Assembly: GCA_022360595.1 (NCBI GenBank)
Contig: JAKSCN010000288.1
Span: forward strand, 1-13,091
DNA length: 13,091 nucleotides
Origin: Chromatiales bacterium
GTDB lineage: Bacteria; Pseudomonadota; Gammaproteobacteria; Chromatiales; Chromatiaceae
Direction of reading: 5' to 3'
Positions within the stretch are counted from its first letter, which is position 1, and the number at the start of each line of letters is the position of its first letter. Of this stretch, positions 6,118 to 13,091 are shown piece after piece. The notes under the pieces are model-generated. The model searched no databases, was not told the DNA's origin, and worked only from the letters and a program-made list of their open reading frames with translations. Both the position numbers and the translations under genes were made by a program.

Positions 6118-7080
6118 TTAGTTGACGCCATAAGCGAGCATCATCACGGCGCTGGTTCCGCTGATAAAAAAGAGTGTCGCGGACAGAAAAGCCCAGAAAC
6201 GGTAATGTTTTACCAGTTTGAACTCAGGTAGGGTGGAGATGAGAAAAGGGTGATTGCTGGAGTCGGTGGCGCTGATGCTGTGCAGAGTCTGCCCGCTTAA
6301 CTGCTGCTGATACTCCTCAGCCGCGAGCTGCTGAGCCTCCCGGCGCGCCTGTTCCCATTCGGCGGGATCGATTTTACCGTCCCGATTTTGATCAAAGCGG
6401 TGCAGCAGTTGGGGTTGGTCGCTCTTCCATTCACGCAAAATTTCTCGGCTGAGAGCGTGGCGTGACTGAGAGTGGTCCATCTCGTCCAGGCTTTTAAACA
6501 GCCCAATCACGTAGAGCCGATCATTGGGGTAGATATACTCCTCGGTATAGCGGTAACGGTCACCCGCCATCTCACTGAGATCGGTGGTCAAAAATTCGCT
6601 GACCTGCTGGAGGGTGGATCTGTTTTTGTGCGACTTTTCCTTGTGATGGGCTGTCGGGTAACGGCTGTTGCCGTGCCAAACCCGTTTGTCGCTGGCTGTG
6701 ATGGCGGCGCCTTCCGGTAGGATGACGCATTCGCCGGTGTCGTCATCGATTAGAAATGGTGCGCCGCTGCTCTGGGTTTCGAGCGTGCGCCAGCCCTTGT
6801 CGTGACGTTTCTCTATCTTGTATCGAAACCAGCAGCAGGGGGTAGTGCTGAGCGGTGCGATCTGCAGTTTGGGAGGCAATCCCCGGGCCTGGCCATGTAA
6901 CTCCACGTAGCCCTGTTGGGCGGAGCGGATTCTGGCGGTGGGGATATCCTCAATGATGCGCGCTCGGCGCAGATTACGGAAAGCAAAGTAGAACCCGGCC
7001 AGCGAGGCCGCCACCGCCAGCCCAAAGAAGAACCAGAACTGGCCGGTGGAGAGGTGGATCATCTGCTCGGTAATACTCAT
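6118..7080 (-). CDS. GIDE-domain membrane protein with an EF-hand loop
   Basis: 320 residues. TM1 is about 14-34 and TM2 about 294-316 near the C terminus. Between them is a GIDE-type region, about 40-200: IIEDIPTARIRSAQQGYVEL, then HGQARGL, PCCWFRYKIEK, FLIDDDTGEC and DRLYVIGLF. This is the BAM/GIDE module shared with the eukaryotic mitochondrial ubiquitin ligase MULAN. No RING domain is present, so database names calling it an E3 ligase should not be taken literally. Residues 230-241 (DQNRDGKIDPAE) form a canonical 12-residue EF-hand loop, with Asp1, Asn3, Asp5, Gly6, Ile8, Asp9 and Glu12, suggesting Ca2+ binding. A Gln/Glu-rich, probably helical stretch follows. The ATG overlaps the LemA stop (ATGA), and its Shine-Dalgarno is weak, so translation is probably coupled. 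LemA-GIDE pairs are common in bacteria, but their biochemical role is not settled. Confidence 0.85.
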   Translation of the reverse strand: MSITEQMIHLSTGQFWFFFGLAVAASLAGFYFAFRNLRRARIIEDIPTARIRSAQQGYVELHGQARGLPPKLQIAPLSTTPCCWFRYKIEKRHDKGWRTLETQSSGAPFLIDDDTGECVILPEGAAITASDKRVWHGNSRYPTAHHKEKSHKNRSTLQQVSEFLTTDLSEMAGDRYRYTEEYIYPNDRLYVIGLFKSLDEMDHSQSRHALSREILREWKSDQPQLLHRFDQNRDGKIDPAEWEQARREAQQLAAEEYQQQLSGQTLHSISATDSSNHPFLISTLPEFKLVKHYRFWAFLSATLFFISGTSAVMMLAYGVN

Positions 7081-7649
7081 CCGTTAAACAGTGATTTAAG
7101 GTCAACGTCCTGCCTCTCTTCTTCGCTGAACTCAAGCAGGTCGGCCTGTTTGAAGTTGAAGAGGCGGGCCACAAACAGATCAGGAATCTGCTCGATGCGC
7201 ACATTGTTGTTATTCACGCTCTCGTTATAGAACTCGCGTCGATCGGCAATGCTCTCTTCCAGACCGCTGATGCGGCTCTGCAGATGTTGGAAGGTCTCGT
7301 TGGCTTTCAGGTCGGGGTAGGCCTCGGCGACGGCGAAGAGATTACCCAGTCCAAGGCGGAGCTGGCCCTCGGCGGCGCCCAGTGCACCCATGTCGCCTTG
7401 CTGTTGCGCGGTGTGCACGGCAGCGCGTGCCTGCATCACCTTCTCCAGCGTATCCTGCTCGTACTGCATGTACTGCTTGCAGGTTTCAACCAGCTTGGGT
7501 AGCTCATCGTGGCGCTGCTTGAGCAGTACATCGATATTGGACCAGGCCTTGGTTACACCGTGTTTCAGGCTCACCAGGTTGTTGTAAATCACCACCCCGT
7601 AGCCGATAACTGCCGCGATGATACCCAAAAGGATAAAGGTGCCTACCAT
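7077..7649 (-). CDS. lemA: LemA family protein
   Basis: 190 residues, typical for LemA. A single N-terminal membrane anchor (about residues 3-22, GTFILLGIIAAVIGYGVVIY) is followed by a long alpha-helical bundle. Family landmarks are YNNLVSLKHGVTKAWSNIDV, LLKQRHDELPKLVETCKQYM, the QARAAV segment, AEAYPDLKANETFQHLQ, ADRREFYNESVN and IPDLFVARLF. The orientation is probably short inside and helical domain outside or periplasmic, as proposed for the family. The ATG at 7647-7649 has a GGGAG about 9 bases upstream. It is the first gene of a two-gene operon with the GIDE protein, with a 4-base ATGA overlap, and has a likely extended -10 promoter 32-40 bases upstream. Confidence 0.93.
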   Translation of the reverse strand: MVGTFILLGIIAAVIGYGVVIYNNLVSLKHGVTKAWSNIDVLLKQRHDELPKLVETCKQYMQYEQDTLEKVMQARAAVHTAQQQGDMGALGAAEGQLRLGLGNLFAVAEAYPDLKANETFQHLQSRISGLEESIADRREFYNESVNNNNVRIEQIPDLFVARLFNFKQADLLEFSEEERQDVDLKSLFNG

Positions 7650-7680
7650 CTCTACTCTCCCATGGACTTAATCGTTCAGC

Positions 7681-7689
7681 AGTATATCA
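7681..7689 (-). promoter_or_regulatory. Extended -10 promoter of the lemA-GIDE operon
   Basis: The minus strand reads TGATATACT, a TGn-extended -10 with 5 of 6 matches to TATAAT. There is no good -35, as is usual for extended -10 promoters. Transcription would start near 7674, giving a short leader of about 25 bases before the lemA ATG. It lies in the 86-base divergent gap shared with yrdA. Confidence 0.4.
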
Positions 7690-7735
7690 TTTTGTTGTAG
7701 TCAGACCTGTTACACCCTCTCATTTGGAGTCCAAT

Positions 7736-8275
7736 ATGGCTAATATTCGTACTTTCGACGGAAATACCCCCAAGATCGCCGCTGATGCCTGGGTGGATGA
7801 GAGTGCGGTGGTGATTGGTGATGTGGAGATTGGCGCCGGATCATCGATATGGCCGCTGACGGTGGTGCGTGGTGATATTCACCAAATTCGTATCGGTGAG
7901 CGCACCAATATTCAGGATGCCTCAGTGCTGCACGTTACTCATGCCAGTGACTTCAATCCGGGCGGATTCCCTCTGCTGATCGGTGATGACGTTACAGTCG
8001 GCCATAAGGTGATGTTGCACGGCTGCGAGATTCAGCACCACTGCCTGATCGGCATGGGAGCCATTGTCATGGACGGTGTGGTGATTGAACCCTACACGAT
8101 TATCGCTGCAGGCAGTTTGGTGCCGGGGGGCAAGGTGTTGGAGAGTGGCTATCTGTGGCGCGGCTCACCGGCCAAAAAGGTGCGTGAGCTGACCGCCCAG
8201 GAGCGTGACTATCTGGAGTATGTGGCGGCTAACTATGTCAAGCTGGGGGCTCAACACAGTGCGGAGAGTTCTTAG
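7736..8275 (+). CDS. yrdA: Gamma-class carbonic anhydrase-like protein (YrdA/CamH family)
   Basis: 179 residues from ATG 7736. A TTG four codons earlier (7724) is in frame, but GGAG at 7726-7729 lies 6 bases before the ATG and decides the start. The sequence is a left-handed beta-helix of hexapeptide repeats: VDESAVVIGDVEIGAGSSIW, VVRGDI, IRIGERTNIQDASVLHVTH, LLIGDDVTVGHKVMLHGCEI and the GAIVMDG/AAGSLVPGG turns. His66, His90 and His95 (VLH, VGHKVMLH) are the likely trimer-interface zinc ligands. The C-terminal helix begins at SPAKKVRELTAQE. Family members are trimeric cytosolic metalloproteins; some hydrate CO2, while others show little activity, so the reaction here is unproven. The gene diverges from lemA and converges on the GGDEF-EAL gene, with only three bases between the two stop codons. 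Confidence 0.93.
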   Translation: MANIRTFDGNTPKIAADAWVDESAVVIGDVEIGAGSSIWPLTVVRGDIHQIRIGERTNIQDASVLHVTHASDFNPGGFPLLIGDDVTVGHKVMLHGCEIQHHCLIGMGAIVMDGVVIEPYTIIAAGSLVPGGKVLESGYLWRGSPAKKVRELTAQERDYLEYVAANYVKLGAQHSAESS

Positions 8276-8278
8276 GGC

Positions 8279-10696
8279 CTAACTATTGCTGAAATCTGCA
8301 TTCAGGCCAAGCAGGTTATTCCAGTGTGTGGCGGGATGTGGCTTACCGAAAAAATAACCCTGCCCTGTGGTGACGCCCATTGAAATCAGCATATCCTGCT
8401 GGCGCTTGGTTTCAACGCCTTCGGCTATCACTTTGAGTTTCAAAGCGTTGCCGAGCACTGCCACAGCCTCTGTGATAGCGGTGTCATTTTGGTCGTTGGG
8501 AATCCCCCATATGAACTCCCGGTCTATCTTCAAGGTGTTGATAGGCAATCTTTTGAGGTAATTCAGAGAGGAGTAGCCTGTGCCAAAATCATCGATGGCC
8601 AAGGCTACCCCCAGGGATTGCAGTTGCGCCATGCTCTCGGCAAATTGGGCAATGTGCTCCATGATGGTGCTTTCGGTCAACTCGAGCTCCAGGACGCTGG
8701 CCGGTAGGCCGGTGTCGATGAGCGTTGATTTTACAGAGTCGACGAAGTTTTCACGCCGGAGTTGGACTGCCGAAATATTCACAGCGATCTGCAACTGTTG
8801 ATGCCCCTGTTGACGCCAGGCCTGTGCTTGGCGGCAGGACTCCCGTAGCACCCATTCGCCGATCGGGACAATCAGCCCGGTCTCTTCGGCCAGAGGGATG
8901 AACTTGTCGGGTGCGATGAGTCCTTTGGTGGGATGTTGCCAGCGGATAAGCGCTTCAAATCCCATGATTTTGTTGTCTCTCAGGTTGACCTGAGGCTGGT
9001 AGAACATAACCAGTTCATTGTTTTCCACCGCGTGGTGGAGCGCTGTGGTGAGCTGAATGCGCTCGTAGGCATCTGAGGTCAACGAACGGGTGTAGAACTG
9101 GTAGTTATTGCGACCCTCCGCCTTCGCCCGGTACATTGCAGCGTCGGCGTTCTTGTTGAGTGACTCGATATCTTCGCCATCCTGGGGGTAGATGCTGATA
9201 CCGATACTGGCGGTTACCAAGAAGCTCTGGCCATCTATGTCGAATGGTTCGTTGAAAGCGTCGATGATCCGTTCCGCGGCAAAAGAGGTGTCTTCGATCT
9301 CCTGGAGGTCCTCCAAAATGACGGTAAATTCATCGCCACCCAGGCGTGCGACGGTGTCGTCTTCGCGCACCAAGGTGCTCAAGCGCTTGGCGACGGCTTG
9401 CAGTATGTGGTCTCCTGTCTGGTGGCCGAAGCTGTCATTGATGTGCTTGAAGCCGTCCAGGTCGATAAATAGCAGCCCCACATTCTCCTGGTGGCGATGT
9501 GCCCGCTGCAGCGCGTGGGTAAGACGGTCATTGTAGAGCAGGCGATTCGGCAGCGTTGTGAGCATATCGAAATGGGCCAGGTGGTGGAGACGGTCTTCGG
9601 CCAGCTTGCGATCGGTTATATCGGAAAAGATGCTGATGTATTGGATGATTGATCCATCCTGGTCAGTCACGGCGGTGATGTTCTGCCAGGTTGCGAAGAG
9701 TTCCCCGTCTTTGCGACGATTCCAGATCTCTCCCTGCCAAAAACCGGCGCTAGTTACACTGGCCCAAAGTGAGGCGTAAAACTGCTGATCGTGTTTGCCG
9801 GATCTGAGTAGCTGAGGTTTGCGGTTTAGCACCTCCTCCGGGGTGTAGCCGGTGATACGGGTAAAAGAGCCGTTGACGTTGATAATACGCTGTTCGCTGT
9901 CAGTAATGATGACCGCTTCCGAGGTGTTTTCGAACACAACAGCCGCTTCGCGCAATTTCTCTTCCAGGCGTTTCTGATCGGTAATGTCCTGTACCGTGCC
10001 CGTCATTGACTGAGGCACACCCTGTGCATCTCGCTCTACATCGCCAAGTTCACGTACGGTTCGGATCTCACCTTCAGGCAGAATGATGCGGTGAATAATG
10101 CAGTAGTCCACATTTTCCTTGACGGCTGCGGCTACCGCCTTCTCGACAGATTGTCGGTCTTCAGGGTGTACGGCTGATAGGAACAGTTGATAGGTGGGCT
10201 CAAACGCTTGTGGTGTGCTGCCGAAAATTCGGAAGGTTTCATCGGACCAGGTCAGTAATCCGGAGGTGATATCCCAGTACCAACTGCCGAGATGGGCAAT
10301 GGCCTGGGCTTTTTGCAAGCTGGCTTCACTGATGCGTAGCGCCTCTTGTGTGTTGAGTTGCTGATTGGCGGGGCGTAGCTGGCCGACAAGCTTTGTCCTT
10401 TCTCCCTTATTATCGGAGAGGATCCGAATCTCGTCCTTCAATAGGACAGATTCTCCTGAATTACCCTTTACTCTGTACTCAATCGAGATCGGCTGGTTGT
10501 CTTTCGCTTGCTGATACGCTTCTATAACAGACGGAATGTCCTGGGAGTGGATGTGTTTGTCCCACAGCATTTTGCCTTCCGAGCAGATGGCGGGTTCGAT
10601 GCCCAGCAGTTCACTGGCGTTGTCGGATACAAAAAGCCACTGGAAGGGGGCCGTCACTTGGGACACGTACACAATGGGTGGAATTCTTTCTGACAT
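8279..10696 (-). CDS. Cytosolic PAS-PAS-PAS-GGDEF-EAL c-di-GMP enzyme
   Basis: 805 residues from ATG 10694-10696. A GTG one codon earlier is possible, but the AGGA spacing fits the ATG. No signal peptide or membrane segment is seen. Domains: a divergent PAS 6-110 (FQWLFVSDNASELLG), PAS 120-245 ending in GTVQDITDQK, PAS 250-365 (VIITDSEQRIINVNGSF, RITGYTPEEV) ending in FSDITDRK, GGDEF 375-535 and EAL 545-795. The cyclase motif GGDEF (453-457) is intact, as is the inhibitory RxxD site REDD (444-447) five residues before it. The EAL domain has FEALIRWQHP, LELTES, DDFGTGYSSL, KIDREF, IAEGVE and GQGYFFGKP, all expected for an active c-di-GMP phosphodiesterase. It could make or break c-di-GMP; tandem proteins with an intact EAL are often net phosphodiesterases. 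The promoter is probably in the long divergent region upstream. It converges with yrdA. Confidence 0.95.
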   Translation of the reverse strand: MSERIPPIVYVSQVTAPFQWLFVSDNASELLGIEPAICSEGKMLWDKHIHSQDIPSVIEAYQQAKDNQPISIEYRVKGNSGESVLLKDEIRILSDNKGERTKLVGQLRPANQQLNTQEALRISEASLQKAQAIAHLGSWYWDITSGLLTWSDETFRIFGSTPQAFEPTYQLFLSAVHPEDRQSVEKAVAAAVKENVDYCIIHRIILPEGEIRTVRELGDVERDAQGVPQSMTGTVQDITDQKRLEEKLREAAVVFENTSEAVIITDSEQRIINVNGSFTRITGYTPEEVLNRKPQLLRSGKHDQQFYASLWASVTSAGFWQGEIWNRRKDGELFATWQNITAVTDQDGSIIQYISIFSDITDRKLAEDRLHHLAHFDMLTTLPNRLLYNDRLTHALQRAHRHQENVGLLFIDLDGFKHINDSFGHQTGDHILQAVAKRLSTLVREDDTVARLGGDEFTVILEDLQEIEDTSFAAERIIDAFNEPFDIDGQSFLVTASIGISIYPQDGEDIESLNKNADAAMYRAKAEGRNNYQFYTRSLTSDAYERIQLTTALHHAVENNELVMFYQPQVNLRDNKIMGFEALIRWQHPTKGLIAPDKFIPLAEETGLIVPIGEWVLRESCRQAQAWRQQGHQQLQIAVNISAVQLRRENFVDSVKSTLIDTGLPASVLELELTESTIMEHIAQFAESMAQLQSLGVALAIDDFGTGYSSLNYLKRLPINTLKIDREFIWGIPNDQNDTAITEAVAVLGNALKLKVIAEGVETKRQQDMLISMGVTTGQGYFFGKPHPATHWNNLLGLNADFSNS

Positions 10697-10753
10697 CACT
10701 ATTCCTGCGCCTCATCAGGTGTTGACCTTATGGGGCGTTATAACTCTCCCTTC

Positions 10754-10788
10754 ACTCGCGTTTATGCGCTCCATCGCAGATCGCGAGT
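10754..10788. promoter_or_regulatory. Dyad overlapping a possible promoter of the GGDEF-EAL gene
   Basis: ACTCGCG (10754-10760) and CGCGAGT (10782-10788) form a perfect 7-base inverted repeat separated by 21 bases, two helical turns centre to centre near 28 bases. On the minus strand the right arm overlaps TTGACT (10786-10791), a -35-like box, with CATAAA (10761-10766) 19 bases on. That spacing is long for sigma70, so the promoter part is weak. The arrangement is what an operator for a dimeric regulator could look like. Confidence 0.3.
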
Positions 10789-10874
10789 CAAACAGCTATT
10801 TTACTATATTAATTAGTGTTAACAGGCCCTGGTTCCCCCCGTCATGTAGTGATTAGGCGCATGCTTACTATCAT

Positions 10875-10899
10875 GCAGTCCCGACTTTGACGGGATTGC
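10875..10899. repeat. Stable stem-loop in the divergent region
   Basis: GCAGTCCCG-ACTTTGA-CGGGATTGC forms nine pairs (one G-U as RNA) with a 7-base loop. It is the most stable hairpin I see in the region. On the plus strand it is followed by GCTCTTTC, too short a T-stretch for a clear terminator. It could be the 3' end of an unannotated small RNA or a leader structure. Confidence 0.35.
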
Positions 10900-11233
10900 G
10901 CTCTTTCAGATAAGGCATCGGCCCTCCTCTCTTCAAATTTAGCCCTACATATATAAAGGAATTGCATCTCATTTAGTAGAGAGTGTGGCTTACCCACGGT
11001 GGGATCGCAAATATCACTTTAATATTTATAGAAAAAAAGCGTTGAAACCAGGTCGGTGGCTATTTAAGAGGCCGTTGAGTGGGCCAATAAGAAAAATGTG
11101 GTTAGTGTTGGGAGTGTAGGTGGGTTGCGCCAAGTAAGATGGCGGCTAATGTCTCCAAAAACCAGTAAGTTAATGAATTGTTCTGATACGGGTATTTAAC
11201 CTTATGTTCCATTCTTGTCATAAAAAATTCATT

Positions 11234-11250
11234 TAACTATCGCATAGTTA
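11234..11250. promoter_or_regulatory. Perfect dyad at a possible promoter of the PilJ-like GGDEF gene
   Basis: TAACTAT-CGC-ATAGTTA is a 7-base perfect inverted repeat with a 3-base centre. A -35-like TTGTCA is at 11215-11220; 17 bases later is TATCGC, a poor -10 that falls inside the dyad. The palindrome is therefore placed where a repressor or activator would act, 112 bases before the gene start. Confidence 0.35.
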
Positions 11251-11361
11251 GCATCGTAAAAGGCAAGACGCTGTTGTCAACTGGGGGCCGGGGGCCGTTT
11301 GATACAGTTTCCGATGGATTGTTTGGTAGAGTGCTTTCCCTGTCCTGGACCTGAATTTGCC

Positions 11362-13091
11362 ATGAAGACCGTCAAGACAGTACAAAGTCTTCGCTTTCAG
11401 TATGTGATCGGACTGAGTGTGATCGCGCTGCTGATTACTGCCTCCTTTATCACGATGCAGCGGATTGTATCCGAGCAGCGGGATTTCTCCCGCCTGGTCA
11501 ATCTGGCCGGACACCAATCGGGCTTGGCCAACCGTATTGCCTATTTTGGCAGCCTGATGGCCACTACCAACGATGAAGCAGAGTTTCACATGGCGCGCGC
11601 CCAGGTGGGGCGGACCCTGAATAAGATGAAGGCCGCCCACAACACCTTACGCCATGGAGGTGCCGATCAGGGAATTCCGACAGTCATCAACGAGAATCTG
11701 CGCACTATCTATGAGGACCCGATGGTGGGTCTCGACGCAGCGGTAGAGAACTTTCTTGAACGCGCCAATGTGCTTTACAACACGAATATGAGCGACTTGC
11801 ATCGCGGCTCTGCGGCCTATCTGTTTTTGACCACCTATGGTCCGCATGTGCTGGAGCCAATGCTCGATGCCGCGGTTGAGGAGTACGAAAAGATCGGCCG
11901 CAAGGCGATTCTGCGTATTGAAAACCTGGAGTTGGTGATCTGGGTTGCAGTGTTGTTCACGCTGTTGCTGGAGGCGCTGTTCATCTTCCGGCCATTGGAG
12001 AAGCGCATTCGCCATGCTATCAGCTCGCTTGAAGAGACGGTTTCTGAATTGACCATGACACGCGAGCGCCTGCTGGCCGCCCAAGAGCTGGCGCTGGTGG
12101 GCGATTGGAGCTGGTGCTTGCAGAGCGACAGTGTCGCCTGTTCAGATCAGGTATTCAGAGTATGCGGTGTGGTCCCCGGTACTTTTGTTCCCACACCCAA
12201 TGACTCGTTGCAGTTCATCCATCCTGAAGATCGCCGCACAGTGGTTAAAGCGCTGCGCTCGGCTCGCCGTTGCGGTGAACCGAATACCGTGGAGTACCGC
12301 TTGATTCGCCCGGATGGCAGTGAGCGCCGGGTACTGCAACAGACGGTGGCGCGGCTGGATGAGCGGGGCCAGGTGATCATGCTCTCCGGCACGATTCAGG
12401 ATGTTACCGAGCGCCAGGAGCTGAGTAACCGCCTGGAAAAACTTTCGGAGCACATTCCCGGCTGTATCTATCAATTTCAACTTGGCTCCAACGGCGCCTC
12501 TCACTTTCCATATGCCAGCAAGGGGATGGAGGAGACATACGGTATTAACCCCGAGCTTGTGAGTGATGACGCCAGTCCGGTGTTTGCCACCCTGCATCAT
12601 GAAGATGTACTGCGGGTAAAACGTGAAATTCACCAATCCGGTCAGGAGCTGGGGATCTGGCGCGATGAGTATCGGGTGCAGCATCCCGAGAAGGGTGAGA
12701 TCTGGGTGGAAGGGCACGCCACACCGGAACGTCTGCCCGACGGCAGTACCCTCTGGCATGGCTACGCTTGGGATATTACTGAGCGAAAGTGCCGTGAGCA
12801 CCAGATTCGCCAGTTGGCCCTATTTGATCCGCTTACCGGCCTGGCCAATCGGTGGTTGCTGAAAGAGCGTATCGATCATGCGTTAGCGACCGCCCGCCGC
12901 AATGCTCATTATGGTGCGGTACTGATGTTGGATCTGGATAACTTCAAGACTCTCAACGATACCCAGGGCCATAGCATTGGTGACGCTTTGCTGGTGGAGG
13001 TGGGTAAACGTCTGCAGAACTGTGTGCGCGCCAGCGATACCATTGCCCGTCTGGGTGGTGATGAATTTGTCGCGGTGCTGGAGCAGTTGGG
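11362..13091 (+). CDS. Membrane sensor with PilJ-like domain, two PAS domains and GGDEF (partial, runs off right edge)
   Basis: An open frame of 576 codons with no stop before the window end. TM1 is about 12-32 (QYVIGLSVIALLITASFI). The periplasmic part, about 33-188, begins with VNLAGHQSGLANRIAYFGSL, the pattern of PilJ-type (nitrate/pilus sensor-like) helical domains. TM2 is about 189-209, then a short coiled segment (EETVSELTMTRERLLAAQ). PAS-A is about 240-350 (LALVGDWSW, FIHPEDRR, EYRLIRPDGSERRV, GTIQDVTER) and PAS-B about 355-475 (PGCIYQFQL, LHHEDV, AWDITERK). GGDEF begins at 485 (LALFDPLTGLANR), with LDLDNFKTLND, an RxxD inhibitory site RASD (556-559) and GGDEF (565-569). It is probably an inner-membrane diguanylate cyclase; an EAL domain may follow beyond the edge. 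The ATG at 11362 fits the membrane N terminus but has only a weak GGA; an in-frame ATG at 11314 is the alternative. It is divergent from the GGDEF-EAL gene. Confidence 0.9.
   Translation, partial: MKTVKTVQSLRFQYVIGLSVIALLITASFITMQRIVSEQRDFSRLVNLAGHQSGLANRIAYFGSLMATTNDEAEFHMARAQVGRTLNKMKAAHNTLRHGGADQGIPTVINENLRTIYEDPMVGLDAAVENFLERANVLYNTNMSDLHRGSAAYLFLTTYGPHVLEPMLDAAVEEYEKIGRKAILRIENLELVIWVAVLFTLLLEALFIFRPLEKRIRHAISSLEETVSELTMTRERLLAAQELALVGDWSWCLQSDSVACSDQVFRVCGVVPGTFVPTPNDSLQFIHPEDRRTVVKALRSARRCGEPNTVEYRLIRPDGSERRVLQQTVARLDERGQVIMLSGTIQDVTERQELSNRLEKLSEHIPGCIYQFQLGSNGASHFPYASKGMEETYGINPELVSDDASPVFATLHHEDVLRVKREIHQSGQELGIWRDEYRVQHPEKGEIWVEGHATPERLPDGSTLWHGYAWDITERKCREHQIRQLALFDPLTGLANRWLLKERIDHALATARRNAHYGAVLMLDLDNFKTLNDTQGHSIGDALLVEVGKRLQNCVRASDTIARLGGDEFVAVLEQL

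Larger units (their letters stand above)
10697..11361. other. Long non-coding region between two divergent GGDEF genes
   Basis: 665 bases with no convincing gene in any frame. It contains the dyad at 10754-10788, a GCATG/CATGC repeat at 10859-10876, a 9-base-pair stem at 10875-10899, an 11-base palindrome CCCAC-G-GTGGG at 10993-11003, an AT-rich dyad AAATAT/ATATTT at 11009-11027 and a dyad at 11234-11250. Base composition is clearly more AT-rich around 11005-11040 and 11155-11250. I looked for a c-di-GMP (GEMM) riboswitch ahead of either gene and did not find its conserved core. It probably holds both divergent promoters and regulator sites. Confidence 0.5.

Noticed and set aside
6118..7080. 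True E3 ubiquitin ligase activity of the GIDE protein
   Set aside because: No RING cysteine/histidine pattern is present; only the GIDE region is shared with MULAN, so ligase activity is not supported.
10700..11361. c-di-GMP (GEMM) riboswitch ahead of either GGDEF gene
   Set aside because: The conserved core and tetraloop-receptor pattern could not be found on either strand. A covariance-model search would be decisive.
11248..11640. Minus-strand frames at 11248-11640, 11647-12084 and 12142-12801
   Set aside because: They are shadows of the plus-strand PilJ-PAS-GGDEF gene, which has clear domains in its own frame and simply lacks a stop inside the window.
1..13091. CRISPR array, insertion sequence, tRNA or attachment site
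   Set aside because: No spaced direct repeats, transposase or integrase motifs, cloverleaf sequences or flanking duplications were seen.

Overview
The window looks like the chromosome of a gammaproteobacterium. The reasons are a prlC start, a yrdA-type gamma carbonic anhydrase, a GacS/BarA-like hybrid kinase core, sigma70-like promoter elements and dense c-di-GMP signalling. There are no tRNA or rRNA genes, transposases, integrases or CRISPR arrays. I cannot name the genus from the sequence alone.

Layout, left to right. (1) 1-65, minus: the first 21 codons of oligopeptidase A (prlC), with a good sigma70-like promoter at 134-161. (2) 348-5887, minus: a three-gene signalling module transcribed right to left. 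It consists of a periplasmic YfiR/DUF4154 protein, a hybrid histidine kinase with a YfiN-like CHASE8-HAMP input, and a TonB-dependent outer-membrane receptor. (3) 6118-7649, minus: a lemA-GIDE pair with a 4-base overlap; the GIDE protein carries a textbook EF-hand loop. (4) 7736-8275, plus: yrdA. (5) 8279-10696, minus: a cytosolic PAS-PAS-PAS-GGDEF-EAL protein, convergent with yrdA across a 3-base gap. (6) 10697-11361: a 665-base divergent intergenic region with several dyads. (7) 11362 to the right edge, plus: a membrane-anchored PilJ-like/PAS/PAS/GGDEF protein cut off by the window end.

How the genes may work together. In the known Pseudomonas YfiBNR system, periplasmic YfiR represses the CHASE8 domain of the diguanylate cyclase YfiN, and the outer-membrane lipoprotein YfiB relieves this. 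Here the YfiR homologue is translationally coupled to a kinase whose sensor half resembles YfiN but whose output is HisKA-HATPase-pseudoREC-REC. The outer-membrane position next to it is held by a TonB-dependent receptor rather than a YfiB lipoprotein. The most interesting reading is an outer membrane to periplasm to inner membrane phosphorelay built from YfiR/YfiN parts. Two separate GGDEF enzymes lie at the other end of the window. They face away from each other across a long region that probably holds both promoters.

Several starts were moved from the longest possible reading frame on the basis of Shine-Dalgarno position: YfiR to TTG 5887, the kinase to TTG 5331, yrdA to ATG 7736 and the GGDEF-EAL gene to ATG 10696.
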